In this document: positions 1-10,344 of the stretch, one piece after another
Position numbering within the stretch: position 1 is the stretch's first letter
Layout: each line of letters opens with the position of its first letter
Made by a program: the position numbers and the translations under genes
The notes under the pieces: model-generated
What the model was told of the DNA's origin: nothing
What the model saw: only the letters and a program-made list of their open reading frames with translations
Database searches by the model: none
Assembly (NCBI RefSeq): GCF_000155975.1
Contig: NZ_GG730299.1
Coordinates: forward strand, 803,340-867,339
Direction of reading: 5' to 3'
DNA length: 64,000 nt
Origin: Citrobacter youngae ATCC 29220
GTDB taxonomy: Bacteria; Pseudomonadota; Gammaproteobacteria; Enterobacterales; Enterobacteriaceae

Positions 1-726
1 CCGCCGTCTGACCTGAGCGCCGACAGCATCCGTGATGAAAAAGTGAAGGTACTGAAATCACTGCGCCGCATCGATCGTTCGAACGTGCGTGAAAAAACGG
101 TTCGCGGTCAGTACACCGCGGGTTTTGCCCAGGGCCAAAAAGTACCGGGATATCTGGAAGAAGAAGGCGCGAACAAGAGCAGCAACACGGAAACGTTTGT
201 GGCGATCCGTGTGGATATCGATAACTGGCGCTGGGCGGGCGTTCCGTTCTACCTGCGTACCGGTAAACGTTTACCGACGAAATGCTCTGAAGTCGTGGTG
301 TATTTCAAAACGCCTGAGCTGAATCTGTTCAGAGAGTCCTGGCAGGATCTGCCGCAGAACAAACTGACCATTCGTTTGCAGCCTGATGAAGGCGTCGATA
401 TCCAGGTGCTGAACAAAGTGCCGGGACTGGATCACAAGCATAACCTGCAAATTACCAAGCTTGATCTGAGCTATTCCGAAACCTTTAACCAGACGCACCT
501 GGCCGATGCCTATGAGCGTCTGCTGCTTGAAACGATGCGCGGTATTCAGGCGCTGTTTGTGCGTCGTGATGAAGTTGAAGAAGCATGGAAGTGGGTTGAC
601 TCCATTACCGAAGCCTGGGCGATGGACAACGATGCGCCGAAGCCCTATCAGGCAGGGACCTGGGGACCGGTCGCCTCTGTGGCAATGATCACCCGTGATG
701 GGCGTTCCTGGAACGAATTCGAGTAA
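1..726 (+). CDS. zwf: Glucose-6-phosphate 1-dehydrogenase, C-terminal part (5' end outside window)
   Basis: Partial gene: the reading frame is open from base 1 and ends at the TAA at 724-726, giving the last 241 residues of a protein that is about 491 residues in enterobacteria. The product oxidises glucose 6-phosphate to 6-phosphogluconolactone with NADP+, the entry step of the oxidative pentose phosphate and Entner-Doudoroff routes in the cytoplasm. The visible part is the C-terminal substrate/dimerisation domain, including the block FYLRTGKRLP, typical of the family. The NADP-binding Rossmann domain lies before the window. It is followed by edd-eda, the usual enterobacterial order, so product and consumer of 6-phosphogluconate are neighbours. 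Identification is secure. Confidence 0.97.
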   Translation, partial: PPSDLSADSIRDEKVKVLKSLRRIDRSNVREKTVRGQYTAGFAQGQKVPGYLEEEGANKSSNTETFVAIRVDIDNWRWAGVPFYLRTGKRLPTKCSEVVVYFKTPELNLFRESWQDLPQNKLTIRLQPDEGVDIQVLNKVPGLDHKHNLQITKLDLSYSETFNQTHLADAYERLLLETMRGIQALFVRRDEVEEAWKWVDSITEAWAMDNDAPKPYQAGTWGPVASVAMITRDGRSWNEFE

Positions 727-750
727 AAGACCGCCTGACTCAAAGGTGTT

Positions 751-766
751 ATTTTACCGGTAACAT
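751..766. promoter_or_regulatory. GntR operator upstream of edd
   Basis: The 16-mer ATTTTACCGGTAACAT has a perfect right half and five of eight left-half bases of the GntR consensus ATGTTACCGGTAACAT. GntR represses gluconate genes including edd-eda in E. coli. The site lies just after the zwf stop. A possible -10 (TAGAAT, 783-788) with a weak -35 inside the operator would be blocked by bound GntR. Confidence 0.7.
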
Positions 767-804
767 GATCTAACACAGATTGTAGAATAATTTTTGCACT
801 TTTA

Positions 805-838
805 AGCCTCGCGTGGATTCACCCGCGAGGCTTTTTTT
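805..838 (+). terminator. Rho-independent terminator after zwf
   Basis: The stem AGCCTCGCG/CGCGAGGCT with an A-T-rich loop is followed by seven T residues. It ends the zwf message. Because the GntR operator and a candidate edd promoter lie upstream of it, some transcripts heading for edd may also pass through it. Confidence 0.85.
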
Positions 839-960
839 ATTACACTGCCTGAAACGATTTTGCCCCCTGAGCGGCGACTAGCAGGCGATTCAGCGTATTT
901 AACCCGACTGATACGTATTGCTAATCTTTCCGCTCTGACAGATAAATTTCAGGAGCCTCT

Positions 961-2772
961 ATGAATCCGAATTTGTTACGCGTAACACAACGTATCATCG
1001 AACGTTCTCGCGACACACGTTCCGCCTACCTCGCTCGTATTGAACAAGCTAAATCGACCACCGTTCATCGTTCGCAACTGGCATGCGGTAACCTGGCGCA
1101 TGGCTTTGCGGCGTGCCAACCGGACGACAAGGCATCGCTGAAAAGTATGCTGCGTAACAATATCGCGATCATTACCTCCTATAACGACATGCTTTCCGCG
1201 CATCAACCGTATGAACATTATCCGGCGATCATTCGCCAGGCACTGCATGAAGCCAATGCGGTAGGCCAGGTGGCCGGTGGCGTGCCTGCCATGTGTGACG
1301 GTGTTACCCAGGGACAGGATGGGATGGAGCTTTCACTGCTGAGCCGTGAAGTGATTGCGATGTCAGCCGCGGTGGGGCTTTCTCACAATATGTTCGACGG
1401 CGCGCTGTTCCTCGGCGTGTGCGATAAAATTGTCCCGGGTCTGGTGATGGCGGCGCTGTCATTCGGTCATCTGCCGTCCATCTTTATTCCTTCCGGCCCG
1501 ATGGCGAGCGGTCTGGCGAACAAAGAAAAAGTGCGTATTCGCCAGCTCTATGCAGAAGGCAAAGTTGATCGCATGGCATTGCTTGAGTCTGAGGCGGCCT
1601 CTTATCACGCCCCGGGTACCTGTACGTTCTACGGTACGGCGAATACCAACCAGATGGTCGTTGAGTTCATGGGGATGCAGCTGCCTGGCTCCTCATTCGT
1701 TCATCCGGACGCCCCGCTGCGTGAAGCGTTGACTGCCGCTGCGGCCCGTCAGGTTACGCGTCTTACCGGGAACGGTAATGAATGGATGCCGATCGGTAAA
1801 ATGATCGATGAAAAAGTGGTGGTAAACGGGATTGTGGCGCTGCTGGCGACCGGAGGCTCAACCAACCATACGATGCACCTGGTCGCGATGGCGCGTGCGG
1901 CGGGGATTTTGATTAACTGGGATGACTTCTCCGATCTGTCCGATATTGTGCCGTTGATGGCGCGTTTGTACCCGAATGGCCCGGCGGATATTAACCACTT
2001 CCAGGCGGCGGGCGGTGTACCGGTGCTAATGCGTGAGCTGCTTAACGCGGGTCTGCTGCATGAAGATGTGAATACCGTTGCCGGATTCGGTTTATCGCGT
2101 TACACCATGGAGCCGTGGCTCAACAACGGTGAACTGGACTGGCGCGAAGGGGCGGCGAAATCGCTGGACAGCAACGTGATTGCCTCTTTTGATCAACCTT
2201 TCTCCCACCACGGCGGTACCAAAGTGCTGAGCGGTAACCTCGGGCGTGCCGTGATGAAAACGTCGGCGGTACCGGTCGAAAACCAGGTGATTGAAGCTCC
2301 GGCAGTGGTCTTTGAAAGTCAGCACGATGTGTTACCGGCGTTCGATGCAGGTTTGCTTGACCGCGATTGCGTGGTTGTTGTGCGTCATCAGGGACCAAAA
2401 GCGAACGGAATGCCAGAATTACATAAACTCATGCCGCCACTTGGTGTATTATTGGACCGTTGTTTCAAAATTGCGTTAGTTACCGATGGACGACTTTCAG
2501 GTGCTTCAGGTAAAGTGCCTTCAGCAATCCATGTAACCCCAGAAGCCTATGATGGCGGTCTGCTGGCAAAAGTACGTGATGGCGACATTATTCGTGTGAA
2601 TGGACAGACAGGTGAATTGACGCTGCTGGTTGATGAAGAGGAACTTGCCTCACGTCAGCCTCACATACCCGACCTCAGCGCATCGCGCGTGGGTACAGGT
2701 CGTGAAATGTTCAGCGCGCTGCGTGAAAAACTGTCCGGCGCGGAGCAGGGCGCAACCTGTATCACTTTTTAA
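961..2772 (+). CDS. edd: Phosphogluconate dehydratase (Entner-Doudoroff)
   Basis: 603 residues, the full length of the E. coli enzyme. It converts 6-phosphogluconate to 2-keto-3-deoxy-6-phosphogluconate in the cytoplasm. It belongs to the IlvD/Edd dehydratase family, which carries an iron-sulfur cluster; the family blocks [12 protein letters not shown] near residue 113, GVCDKIVPG near 155 and [16 protein letters not shown] near 505 are visible. The start ATG has AGGAG eight bases upstream. It is followed after 34 bases by eda, as an operon. GntR control is likely from the upstream operator. Roughly bases 2395-2560 use A/T-ending codons unlike the rest of the gene, where an internal eda promoter is expected (see findings). 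Confidence 0.97.
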   Translation: MNPNLLRVTQRIIERSRDTRSAYLARIEQAKSTTVHRSQLACGNLAHGFAACQPDDKASLKSMLRNNIAIITSYNDMLSAHQPYEHYPAIIRQALHEANAVGQVAGGVPAMCDGVTQGQDGMELSLLSREVIAMSAAVGLSHNMFDGALFLGVCDKIVPGLVMAALSFGHLPSIFIPSGPMASGLANKEKVRIRQLYAEGKVDRMALLESEAASYHAPGTCTFYGTANTNQMVVEFMGMQLPGSSFVHPDAPLREALTAAAARQVTRLTGNGNEWMPIGKMIDEKVVVNGIVALLATGGSTNHTMHLVAMARAAGILINWDDFSDLSDIVPLMARLYPNGPADINHFQAAGGVPVLMRELLNAGLLHEDVNTVAGFGLSRYTMEPWLNNGELDWREGAAKSLDSNVIASFDQPFSHHGGTKVLSGNLGRAVMKTSAVPVENQVIEAPAVVFESQHDVLPAFDAGLLDRDCVVVVRHQGPKANGMPELHKLMPPLGVLLDRCFKIALVTDGRLSGASGKVPSAIHVTPEAYDGGLLAKVRDGDIIRVNGQTGELTLLVDEEELASRQPHIPDLSASRVGTGREMFSALREKLSGAEQGATCITF

Positions 2773-2806
2773 GACTTATTTTGTAATCAGGCGAGAGAAA
2801 ACTCTG

Positions 2807-3448
2807 ATGAAAAACTGGAAGACAAGTGCAGAAGCAATCCTGACCACTGGCCCGGTTGTACCGGTTATTGTGGTTAATAAACTGGAACATGCGGTGCCGA
2901 TGGCAAAAGCGCTGGTTGCAGGCGGTGTGCGCGTTCTGGAAGTGACCTTACGTACCGCATGTGCGATGGATGCCATTCGCGCTATTGCGAAAGAAGTTCC
3001 GGACGCCATCGTCGGCGCAGGTACTGTACTGAATCCGCAACAGCTGGCTGAAGTCACTGAAGCCGGTGCGCAGTTTGCTATCAGCCCGGGTCTGACCGAG
3101 CCGCTGTTGAAAGCCGCAACGGAAGGGTCTATCCCGCTGATCCCTGGTATCAGCACCGTTTCTGAACTGATGCTGGGTATGGACTACGGTTTGAAAGAGT
3201 TCAAATTCTTCCCGGCGGAAGCGAACGGCGGTACCAAAGCGCTGCAGGCGATTGCGGGTCCGTTCTCTCAGGTGCGTTTCTGCCCAACCGGGGGGATCTC
3301 TCCGGCGAACTACCGTGACTATCTGGCACTGAAAAGCGTGCTGTGCATCGGCGGTTCCTGGCTGGTTCCGGCGGATGCGCTGGAAGCTGGCGATTACGAT
3401 CGTATTACTAAACTGGCTCGCGAAGCGGTAGAAGGCGCGAAGCAGTAA
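2807..3448 (+). CDS. eda: KDPG aldolase (2-dehydro-3-deoxyphosphogluconate / 4-hydroxy-2-oxoglutarate aldolase)
   Basis: 213 residues, the exact family length, starting at the ATG preceded by GGCGAGAGAA; the open frame runs further upstream inside edd but without family similarity. The enzyme splits KDPG to pyruvate and glyceraldehyde 3-phosphate by a Schiff-base class I mechanism. Glu45 and the Schiff-base Lys133 (in [12 protein letters not shown]) are in place, as is the phosphate-binding block CPTGGI. It completes the Entner-Doudoroff pathway with edd, and also serves hexuronate breakdown, which explains KdgR control; kdgR itself lies at 25.9 kb. Confidence 0.97.
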   Translation: MKNWKTSAEAILTTGPVVPVIVVNKLEHAVPMAKALVAGGVRVLEVTLRTACAMDAIRAIAKEVPDAIVGAGTVLNPQQLAEVTEAGAQFAISPGLTEPLLKAATEGSIPLIPGISTVSELMLGMDYGLKEFKFFPAEANGGTKALQAIAGPFSQVRFCPTGGISPANYRDYLALKSVLCIGGSWLVPADALEAGDYDRITKLAREAVEGAKQ

Positions 3449-3464
3449 GCCGTTAATGTAAAAC

Positions 3465-3540
3465 CGTAGGCCCGATAAGACGCGCCAGCGCCGACATCGG
3501 GCTTTGCCGGATGCGGCAGCAATGCCTTATCCGGCCTACG
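3465..3540. repeat. REP/BIME palindromic element
   Basis: A 76-base imperfect palindrome between eda and the convergent purT. The outer arms CGTAGGCCCGATAAG and CTTATCCGGCCTACG pair with each other, and the inner part contains GCCGGATGCGGC typical of enterobacterial REP units. Such elements commonly sit at 3' ends, where they stabilise transcripts or serve as gyrase/IHF sites. Confidence 0.85.
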
Positions 3541-3549
3541 GGTTTGGTT

Positions 3550-4728
3550 TTATCCTGCCACTTTCACCTGCGCGGCTGCGTGTTTCGCGCGTTCAACTGC
3601 GTCTTCAATGCTGTCTGCTGTAGCCAGCACCACGCCTAAACGACGACTCCCGTCGATCTCCGGTTTACCAAAGAATCGGACTTGCAGACCTGCGCCCACA
3701 GTGGCCTGCACGTTATCAAACGTGACATTCTGGCTGGTAAGTTGCGGCAGAATAACGGCGGAAGCGGAAGGCCCGTACTGACGGATTGCCCCAACGGGCA
3801 AGCCGAGAAACGCGCGGACGTGCAGGGCAAATTCAGACAGGTCCTGCGAAATTAAGGTCACCATCCCGGTGTCGTGCGGGCGAGGGGAGACTTCGCTAAA
3901 AATGACCTCGTCACCGCAGACAAACAGCTCTACGCCAAACAGGCCGTAGCCACCTAATGCCAGCACCACTTTACGGGCAATCTCCTGCGCTCGCGCCAGC
4001 GCCAGGTCACTCATCTGCTGCGGCTGCCAGGACTCACGATAATCGCCGTCTTCCTGACGATGCCCTACCGGAGCGCAAAAGTGCACGCCATCAACGGCGC
4101 TAACGGTAAGCAGGGTAATTTCAAAATCAAAATTGACCACGCCTTCGACGATCACGCGCCCGGCGCCTGCCCGGCCTCCCTGTTGAGCATAGCTCCAGGC
4201 TTCGGCGAGCTGGTCGGCTGAACGAATAAAGCTCTGTCCCTTACCTGATGAGCTCATTACCGGCTTCACGATGCAGGGATAGCCGATTTCGGCGACGGCC
4301 TCACGAAAGCGGGTTTCGCTGTCCGCAAAGCGGAAAGAAGACGTCGGTAAAGACAGATCTTCTGCGGCGAGGCGACGAATGCCTTCCCGGTTCATGGTCA
4401 GCTGGGTCGCCCGTGCGCAAGGCACCACGTGTTGTCCTTCCTGTTCCAGTTTTACCAGCATATCCGTGGCAATCGCCTCTATTTCCGGCACGATATAATG
4501 TGGTTTTTCACGCTCGACAACCTGGCGTAATGCTGCGCCATCCAGCATGTTGATTACGTACGAGCGATGGGCAACGTGCATGGCTGGCGCGTCGGGGTAA
4601 CGATCCACGGCAATGACTTCCACACCCAGGCGTTGGCATTCGATCGCCACCTCTTTACCCAGTTCACCTGAACCTAATAACATCACCCGCGTTGCTGCGG
4701 GACGCAGCGCTGTGCCTAATAACGTCAT
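3550..4728 (-). CDS. purT: Formate-dependent phosphoribosylglycinamide formyltransferase 2
   Basis: 392 residues, an ATP-grasp enzyme of purine synthesis that formylates GAR to FGAR using formate and ATP, in parallel with the folate-dependent PurN. The N-terminal preATP-grasp Rossmann segment has [14 protein letters not shown] near residue 17. The ATP-grasp core includes [12 protein letters not shown] near 155 and the metal-binding [10 protein letters not shown] near 279. The gene stands alone and leftward, with a PurR operator 35 bases upstream of its start. It is convergent with eda across a REP element. Confidence 0.97.
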   Translation of the reverse strand: MTLLGTALRPAATRVMLLGSGELGKEVAIECQRLGVEVIAVDRYPDAPAMHVAHRSYVINMLDGAALRQVVEREKPHYIVPEIEAIATDMLVKLEQEGQHVVPCARATQLTMNREGIRRLAAEDLSLPTSSFRFADSETRFREAVAEIGYPCIVKPVMSSSGKGQSFIRSADQLAEAWSYAQQGGRAGAGRVIVEGVVNFDFEITLLTVSAVDGVHFCAPVGHRQEDGDYRESWQPQQMSDLALARAQEIARKVVLALGGYGLFGVELFVCGDEVIFSEVSPRPHDTGMVTLISQDLSEFALHVRAFLGLPVGAIRQYGPSASAVILPQLTSQNVTFDNVQATVGAGLQVRFFGKPEIDGSRRLGVVLATADSIEDAVERAKHAAAQVKVAG

Positions 4729-4763
4729 AAATTGATCCCCTGTTTTGACTGGGCGCAGTATAT

Positions 4764-4779
4764 ACGAAAACGTTTGCGT
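4764..4779. promoter_or_regulatory. PurR operator of purT
   Basis: On the minus strand this reads ACGCAAACGTTTTCGT, matching the PurR consensus ACGCAAACGTTTNCNT at every defined position. Its place just upstream of the purT start fits purine-dependent repression. Confidence 0.88.
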
Positions 4780-4821
4780 CTGTCTTTATTACCAGGTTGA
4801 TTTCAAGGCTTAAAAAGAATA

Positions 4822-4841
4822 TACTGTACATAAATACAGTT
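4822..4841. promoter_or_regulatory. LexA box (SOS operator) of yebG
   Basis: TACTGTACATAAATACAGTT has the CTGT-N8-ACAG core and close agreement with the full consensus. It lies 20 bases upstream of the yebG ATG, so it should cover the promoter. YebG is a known SOS gene in E. coli. Confidence 0.92.
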
Positions 4842-4860
4842 AATTTAAGAGGCTGCAAAA

Positions 4861-5151
4861 ATGGCGGTTGAAGTTAAATACGTAGTCATTCGGGAAGGTG
4901 AGGAAAAAATGTCGTTTACCAGCAAAAAGGAAGCCGATGCGTATGACAAGATGCTGGATACAGCGGACTTACTTGACACATGGCTGGAGCAATCCCCGGT
5001 AGCGCTCGAGGATGAACAGCGTGAAGCGCTTTCCCTGTGGCTGGCAGAGCAAAAAGATGTGCTGAGCGCGATCCTGAAAAATGGCAAGCTACCCGCGCCG
5101 CAGGCGGTCGAAAATGACGCTCACGCTGAGGATGATACTCAGGCTGCCTGA
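4861..5151 (+). CDS. yebG: SOS-regulated DNA-damage-inducible protein YebG
   Basis: A 96-residue, acidic cytoplasmic protein, the E. coli length, beginning MAVEVKYVVIREGEEKMSF. Its biochemical role is not settled; it is recognised by sequence and by SOS control. The LexA box lies directly upstream. The C-terminal tail is rich in Asp, Glu and Ala, as in the family. It is divergent from purT, so the 132-base gap carries both the PurR and LexA sites. Confidence 0.95.
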   Translation: MAVEVKYVVIREGEEKMSFTSKKEADAYDKMLDTADLLDTWLEQSPVALEDEQREALSLWLAEQKDVLSAILKNGKLPAPQAVENDAHAEDDTQAA

Positions 5152-5272
5152 AACGACTTGCGCTCCTGACGTTTTGTACCATGCTTTTCCCTGAATCATT
5201 GTGCAATCCCAGACGTCTTTTGGCGTTGCTGCCAGCAACCTGGAAGACGAAAGGGAGATTAAGGAGAAAAGA

Positions 5273-5626
5273 ATGTATAAAAAAAGAGCGTTGTTGAGCC
5301 TGCTGTTGTTATCTGCCAGCGTATCTGTATTTGCGGCAAATATGGAAAGCAAAAATGTTCAGTTCCCCAAGTGCGAAGGGCTGGATGCTGATGGTATCGC
5401 GGCGAGCGTGAAACGGGATTATCAGCAAAACCGCATTGCGCGCTGGGCTGACGATCAAAAACGCGTCGGGCAAGCCGATCCTGTCGCATGGGTTAATACC
5501 CCCGATATTACGGGCAAAGATGGCAAATGGACGGTTCCCCTGACGGTTCGCGGGAAAAGCGCCGATATTCACTATCGGGTGAAAGTCGACTGCAAAGCCG
5601 GTACGGCGGAGTATCAACCGCAGTAA
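5273..5626 (+). CDS. yebF: Secreted protein YebF (colicin M immunity-like fold)
   Basis: 117 residues with a Sec signal peptide ([22 protein letters not shown]) predicted to be cleaved after VFAA. The mature part keeps two cysteines, in [19 protein letters not shown] and VDCKAG, expected to form one disulfide. E. coli YebF is exported through OmpF/OmpC to the medium and has the fold of the colicin M immunity protein; its natural role is unclear. The start is chosen from the family; AAGGAGAAAAGA precedes the ATG. No partner gene is evident. Confidence 0.93.
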   Translation: MYKKRALLSLLLLSASVSVFAANMESKNVQFPKCEGLDADGIAASVKRDYQQNRIARWADDQKRVGQADPVAWVNTPDITGKDGKWTVPLTVRGKSADIHYRVKVDCKAGTAEYQPQ

Positions 5627-5720
5627 TCAGAGTATTTGCACATCTTTTGATGACCTGAACACTTCCTGACATCCCCTCGGGTACGCTTTGACGATTATTC
5701 GTCTGTACTTGAGGGGCAAA

Positions 5721-6380
5721 ATGGCTAACTGGCTGAACCAACTACAATCTCTTCTTGGGCAAAAAGGATCCTCCGCATCATCCTCCGGCGAGCAAGGGCT
5801 GAGTAAACTTCTGGTCCCTGGCGCGTTAGGCGGTCTGGCGGGATTACTGGTTGCCAATAAATCATCACGTAAGCTACTGAGCAAATACGGGACCAGCGCA
5901 CTGCTGATGGGCGGTGGCGCGGTTGCCGGAACGGTGTTGTGGAACAAATACAAAGATAAAATTCGCGCAGCGCATCAGGATGAGCCACAGTTTGGCGCAC
6001 AAAGCACGCCGCTGGATGAGCGAACTGAACGCCTGATTCTGGCTCTGGTCTTTGCGGCGAAAAGCGATGGGCATATTGATGCCAAAGAACGTACCGCCAT
6101 TGAGCAGCAATTACGTGAGGCGGGCGTGGAAGAGCAGGGCCGCGTTCTGATTGAGCGTGCGATTGAACAACCGCTTGATCCTCAACGTTTGGCGCAAGGA
6201 ATACGCAACGAAGAAGAGGCGCTGGAAATTTACTTTCTGAGCTGTGCGGCGATTGATATCGACCACTTTATGGAGCGCAGCTATCTGAATGCGCTGGGTG
6301 ATGCGTTAAAAATCCCGCAGGATGTTCGTGACGGTATTGAACAGGATCTCAAGGCACAAAAACAGGCATTACCGGGTTAA
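5721..6380 (+). CDS. yebE: DUF533 inner-membrane protein YebE
   Basis: 219 residues, the E. coli length when started at the ATG behind GAGGGGCAAA. The N-terminal quarter is low in complexity (Gln/Ser) and is followed by a hydrophobic stretch ([16 protein letters not shown] near residue 31) and a Gly/Ala-rich second one ([14 protein letters not shown]). The C-terminal cytoplasmic domain resembles tellurite-resistance TerB-like helical domains, with [13 protein letters not shown] near residue 114. It is part of the E. coli envelope-stress (Cpx) response; its molecular function is unknown. Confidence 0.93.
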   Translation: MANWLNQLQSLLGQKGSSASSSGEQGLSKLLVPGALGGLAGLLVANKSSRKLLSKYGTSALLMGGGAVAGTVLWNKYKDKIRAAHQDEPQFGAQSTPLDERTERLILALVFAAKSDGHIDAKERTAIEQQLREAGVEEQGRVLIERAIEQPLDPQRLAQGIRNEEEALEIYFLSCAAIDIDHFMERSYLNALGDALKIPQDVRDGIEQDLKAQKQALPG

Positions 6381-6466
6381 TGACTTATCGCTAAGGCGCA
6401 TGTTTCGCTTGCATCATCGCTGTCTTTTGCCACCCTTATAGGATGTTTAAGCAAAAGAACAATGAC

Positions 6467-8542
6467 ATGCTACCAAAAGCTTCTCGTATTCCCCACGCCA
6501 TGACGCAGCATGGCGATACACGTGTTGATAATTATTACTGGCTGCGAGACGACACCCGCTCGCAGCCGGACGTGCTGGACTACCTGCAACAGGAAAATGC
6601 GTATGGCCATCAGGTTATGGCTTCGCAGCAGGCTTTGCAGGATCGTGTCCTGAAAGAAATCATCGACCGTATCCCCCCACAGGATGCATCCGCTCCCTAT
6701 GTGAAAAATGGTTATCGCTACCGGCATATCTATCAACCGGGGTGTGAATATGCCATTTATCAGCGTCAGTCAGCGTTCAGCGAAGAGTGGGATGAATGGG
6801 ATACCCTGCTGGACGGCAACCAGCGCGCAGCCCACAGTGAGTTTTATACGCTGGGAGGTCTGGCGATATCACCGGATAATACAATCATGGCGCTGGCGGA
6901 AGATTATCTCTCTCGTCGGCAATATGGCGTACGCTTTCGCAACCTGCAAAGCGGCAACTGGTATCCGGAGGTGCTGGATAACGTTGAAGCGGATCTGGTC
7001 TGGGCGAATGATTCCCAGACCTTCTACTACGTGCGCAAACACGCCACGACGCTGCTCCCGTATCAGGTCTGGCGACATACCGTCGGCTCGCCATCGTCGC
7101 AGGATGAATTGGTGTATGAAGAAGCCGATGATATGTTTTATGTCAGCCTGCATAAAACAACCTCGTTACATTATGTCGTTGTCCATATCGCCAGCGCGAC
7201 CACCAGTGAGGTTTTGCTGCTGGACGCTGAATTGGCGGATGCCGAACCGTTGCTCTTTTTAGCCCGGCGTAAAGACCACGAGTACAGCCTCGATCACTAT
7301 CAGCATAAGTTTTATCTGCGCTCTAACCGTGAAGGTAAAAACTTTGGTCTGTACCGCACTCGCGTACGCGATGAACAGGCGTGGGAGGTTCTGATTCCTC
7401 CGCGTGAAAACGTCATGCTGGAGGGGTTTACCCTGTTCACCGACTGGCTGGTGGTGGAAGAACGCCAGCAGGGGTTAACCAGTTTGCGACAGATCAATCG
7501 TAAAACGCGCGAAGTGATCGGCATCGCTTTTGACGATCCGGCGTATGTGACCTGGCTTGCCTATAACCCGGAACCGGAGACATCGCGTCTGCGCTATGGC
7601 TATTCCTCCATGACCACACCGGACACGCTTTTTGAACTGGATATGGATACCGGGGAGCGCCGCGTGCTTAAGCAGACGGAAGTCCCTGGATTTGATGCGG
7701 CGAACTACCGCAGCGAACATGTCTGGATCACCGTGCGCGACGGCACCGAGGTTCCGGTCTCGCTGGTTTATCATCAAAAGTATTTCCTGAAAGGGAAAAA
7801 CCCATTACTGGTTTACGGCTATGGCTCGTATGGCGCCAGCATGGATGCTGATTTCAGTAGCAGCCGTTTAAGCTTATTGGATCGCGGCTTTGTTTATGCC
7901 ATTGCGCACGTGCGTGGCGGTGGCGAGTTGGGACAACAATGGTACGAAGACGGTAAGTTCCTGCACAAGAAAAATACGTTCAATGATTACCTCGATGTCT
8001 GCGATGCGCTGCTAAAAATGGGCTATGGCGCGCCGTCGCTATGCTATGGCATGGGGGGAAGCGCTGGCGGAATGTTAATGGGGGTCGCCATCAACGAGCG
8101 CCCGGACTTGTTCCATGGCGTGATTGCCCAGGTGCCGTTTGTCGATGTGCTGACCACGATGCTGGATGAGTCAATTCCACTGACCACCGGTGAATTTGAG
8201 GAATGGGGCAATCCGCAGGATCCGCAGTACTATGCGTATATGAAAAGCTACAGCCCCTATGACAACGTCACCGCACAGGATTATCCGCATCTGCTGGTAA
8301 CTACAGGATTACACGACTCCCAGGTGCAATACTGGGAACCGGCAAAGTGGGTGGCGAAATTGCGTGAGCTAAAAACGGACGATCGCTTGCTGTTACTGTG
8401 CACGGATATGGATTCCGGGCACGGCGGTAAGTCCGGGCGTTTTAAATCTTATGAAGGCGTGGCCCTTGAGTATGCGTTTCTGATTGGGCTTGCACAGGGA
8501 ACGCTGTCCGGGCAAGCTTCAGCTCAGGCGTTATCCAAATAA
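6467..8542 (+). CDS. ptrB: Oligopeptidase B (protease II)
   Basis: 691 residues from the ATG at 6467 (E. coli 686). A further in-frame ATG eight codons upstream (6443) is possible, and neither has a strong ribosome site. It is a cytoplasmic serine peptidase of the prolyl oligopeptidase family that cleaves after Arg and Lys in short peptides. An N-terminal beta-propeller is followed by the alpha/beta-hydrolase domain with nucleophile motif MGGSAGGM and the catalytic His in DSGHGGKSG near the C-terminus. The 3' end overlaps the end of exoX by 19 bases in convergent orientation. Confidence 0.95.
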   Translation: MLPKASRIPHAMTQHGDTRVDNYYWLRDDTRSQPDVLDYLQQENAYGHQVMASQQALQDRVLKEIIDRIPPQDASAPYVKNGYRYRHIYQPGCEYAIYQRQSAFSEEWDEWDTLLDGNQRAAHSEFYTLGGLAISPDNTIMALAEDYLSRRQYGVRFRNLQSGNWYPEVLDNVEADLVWANDSQTFYYVRKHATTLLPYQVWRHTVGSPSSQDELVYEEADDMFYVSLHKTTSLHYVVVHIASATTSEVLLLDAELADAEPLLFLARRKDHEYSLDHYQHKFYLRSNREGKNFGLYRTRVRDEQAWEVLIPPRENVMLEGFTLFTDWLVVEERQQGLTSLRQINRKTREVIGIAFDDPAYVTWLAYNPEPETSRLRYGYSSMTTPDTLFELDMDTGERRVLKQTEVPGFDAANYRSEHVWITVRDGTEVPVSLVYHQKYFLKGKNPLLVYGYGSYGASMDADFSSSRLSLLDRGFVYAIAHVRGGGELGQQWYEDGKFLHKKNTFNDYLDVCDALLKMGYGAPSLCYGMGGSAGGMLMGVAINERPDLFHGVIAQVPFVDVLTTMLDESIPLTTGEFEEWGNPQDPQYYAYMKSYSPYDNVTAQDYPHLLVTTGLHDSQVQYWEPAKWVAKLRELKTDDRLLLLCTDMDSGHGGKSGRFKSYEGVALEYAFLIGLAQGTLSGQASAQALSK

Positions 8543-9186
8543 TGTTTCAGGGTTAATCGCAGCTCCGGGCTCATACTGTCGAGGTTATTAAATAACCATC
8601 GCAGATAGCCCGGATCCCGTTCAGCCACCTCCGATACCGGTTTTCCTCGGTACTTACCAAATGTGAACGTGGTGAGTAACGCGGGGCGACCGGTGATGTC
8701 GACCATCTGCTCAGCTGTCCACCCGGAAGTCTGCATGATGTCGATCAGCAGTGCCGCAGTGATGTAACAATCGTACAGAGCACGGTGATGATGCAGACCT
8801 GCAGGCGTCTGAACGCTCAGCTTACGTGATTTATACAGCGCCATGTTGCTGTATTTGATTCCTGGCCACAACCGACGGGAGAGCTTCATGGTGCAAATCC
8901 ACTCTCCGGGCATCTCTGGCAGCACCCGACGGTCGAAGCTGGCATTGTGCGCCACGTACCAGTCACTCCCGTAATATTGCGGAATGATATCTTCAATCCA
9001 CGGCTTATCAGCCACCATCGCTTCAGTAATGCGGTGAATAGCCATCGCCTGGGGGCTAATGGGGCGGTCAGGACGCACCAGGTTGCTCATTGGGTTGACT
9101 ATTTTTCCATCAACCACATCGACAGAAGCAATCTCAACAATGCCTCCCTGCAGACCACAGGTTTCCGTATCTATTATGCGCAACAT
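8524..9186 (-). CDS. exoX: Exodeoxyribonuclease X
   Basis: 220 residues, a 3'-5' DEDDh exonuclease acting in mismatch repair and UV tolerance. Exo I motif [10 protein letters not shown] lies at the N-terminus, Exo II is around AHNASFDRR, and Exo III is in [16 protein letters not shown]. The start at 9186 gives the E. coli length and places the first motif at residue 3. The frame is open 15 codons further upstream, but those residues lack family support. It lies 22 bases downstream of yobB on the same strand and is convergent with ptrB. Confidence 0.95.
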   Translation of the reverse strand: MLRIIDTETCGLQGGIVEIASVDVVDGKIVNPMSNLVRPDRPISPQAMAIHRITEAMVADKPWIEDIIPQYYGSDWYVAHNASFDRRVLPEMPGEWICTMKLSRRLWPGIKYSNMALYKSRKLSVQTPAGLHHHRALYDCYITAALLIDIMQTSGWTAEQMVDITGRPALLTTFTFGKYRGKPVSEVAERDPGYLRWLFNNLDSMSPELRLTLKHYLDNA

Positions 9187-9208
9187 GCCATGCTCCCGAC
9201 CAAAACGA

Positions 9209-9865
9209 CTAGCGTAATGGAATGATATCACCTTGCCAACCCCGTGGCGTGCGTTGACCGGTTAAGAGCAAAGAACCGCTGTCGGCGCGAACAATCAATT
9301 GGCCTCGCTCGTCCCATAACGCACTACTCCCGCGCGCATTGGCCATTAATACTGCGATGGCAAATTTATGCGAGAAACGTTGTAGACGAGATGTGGAGGA
9401 GAGCAATTCAGGCTCGCTGACGGACTGGCTACTGGTAAACAGCGAAAAAGTTGGGTCGATATCAATACCTTCCGGCTGACTATCCACAACGCTGATGGCA
9501 TTGCGCTGTCTGGCAATACAGGCCCCGTGACTTTGATGAAACGTTAGTGGCGAGGTCATCCAGGGAGAGAAAAGCGCAATGCCTTTCACAAATCGATTGT
9601 TATGTTCTACCGGCAATCCCGCAATAATTGTCATGCGATAAGTCGCTGCGGCATGCGCTAGCGGTTCCAGCAACGCTTCATCAGGTGGCGCCGGGAGGGA
9701 GTCATTCTCATCAACGCAGCCCAACAAGGAGAGGGCGGGGAAGACCAGCAATTCACATTGGCATTGAGCTGCTGCCTGAATGAATTGCAGGTGATGGGCA
9801 ACGTTTTCGGAAACTGACGTGTGAAGCGGTTCGTATTGTGCTGCTGCGATTTTCCAGTGCGACAT
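9209..9865 (-). CDS. yobB: Carbon-nitrogen hydrolase (nitrilase) family protein YobB
   Basis: 218 residues, equal to E. coli YobB, of the nitrilase/amidase superfamily. It begins MSHWKIAAAQYEP, the usual first strand of the fold, and has a general-base region near FPALSLLGC. The catalytic Cys region (GACIARQRNAIS) departs from the classical nitrilase pattern, so activity is uncertain. The substrate is unknown. It is probably co-transcribed with exoX, 22 bases downstream. Confidence 0.9.
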   Translation of the reverse strand: MSHWKIAAAQYEPLHTSVSENVAHHLQFIQAAAQCQCELLVFPALSLLGCVDENDSLPAPPDEALLEPLAHAAATYRMTIIAGLPVEHNNRFVKGIALFSPWMTSPLTFHQSHGACIARQRNAISVVDSQPEGIDIDPTFSLFTSSQSVSEPELLSSTSRLQRFSHKFAIAVLMANARGSSALWDERGQLIVRADSGSLLLTGQRTPRGWQGDIIPLR

Positions 9866-9970
9866 AATGATTTCCTTTTCATAGTGTCTACAACATCCTT
9901 AAAGTATAGATTAAGAATATACTTATACTGTAGCAGGCATCATGTAAGGAATCGTAACGTAATATAAGTT

Positions 9971-10201
9971 TTATTTAACTTTCGGCTCGTAGGGTAAACG
10001 TGAAAGCGAGACGGATGCCAGGCGATGGGCGATGAGTCTTTCACGAAACCAGTCGCGCAAATGTTCGGGCTGCTCACGCTCAACCGCTTCGGCAACAACC
10101 GGCATGTTGTATCGTTCCTTGAATGCGACACCCGCCGCGGCCAGGTCGACATTGACCTTATCCATTTCAGCTTGCTCAAGTTTGGCCAGATTGATGTTCA
10201 T
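9971..10201 (-). CDS. holE: DNA polymerase III theta subunit
   Basis: 76 residues, the E. coli length, beginning [20 protein letters not shown]. Theta binds the epsilon proofreading subunit in the polymerase III core and slightly stabilises it; it is not essential. A GGAGCAG ribosome site lies just upstream on the minus strand. The gene stands alone. Confidence 0.96.
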   Translation of the reverse strand: MNINLAKLEQAEMDKVNVDLAAAGVAFKERYNMPVVAEAVEREQPEHLRDWFRERLIAHRLASVSLSRLPYEPKVK

Positions 10202-10344
10202 AGGCTGCTCCTTTTCTCTCTCTTTCGGCGCGCAAAGTTACTAAGAGTACGCATTAATGGCAAGACAGAATTGATGATTCTCGACTCGATCATTGTAGAA
10301 GGTTATTCTCTATAAATTAGACATAACAAAAAGGAATAGTTGAA

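Noticed and set aside
2395..2560. Recent gene transfer as cause of the odd codons in edd
   Set aside because: The protein is standard and the stretch resembles E. coli at the DNA level; an embedded promoter explains it better.
2630..2806. Upstream extension of eda inside edd
   Set aside because: Out of frame with edd, no homology, and the start at 2807 gives the exact KDPG aldolase length.
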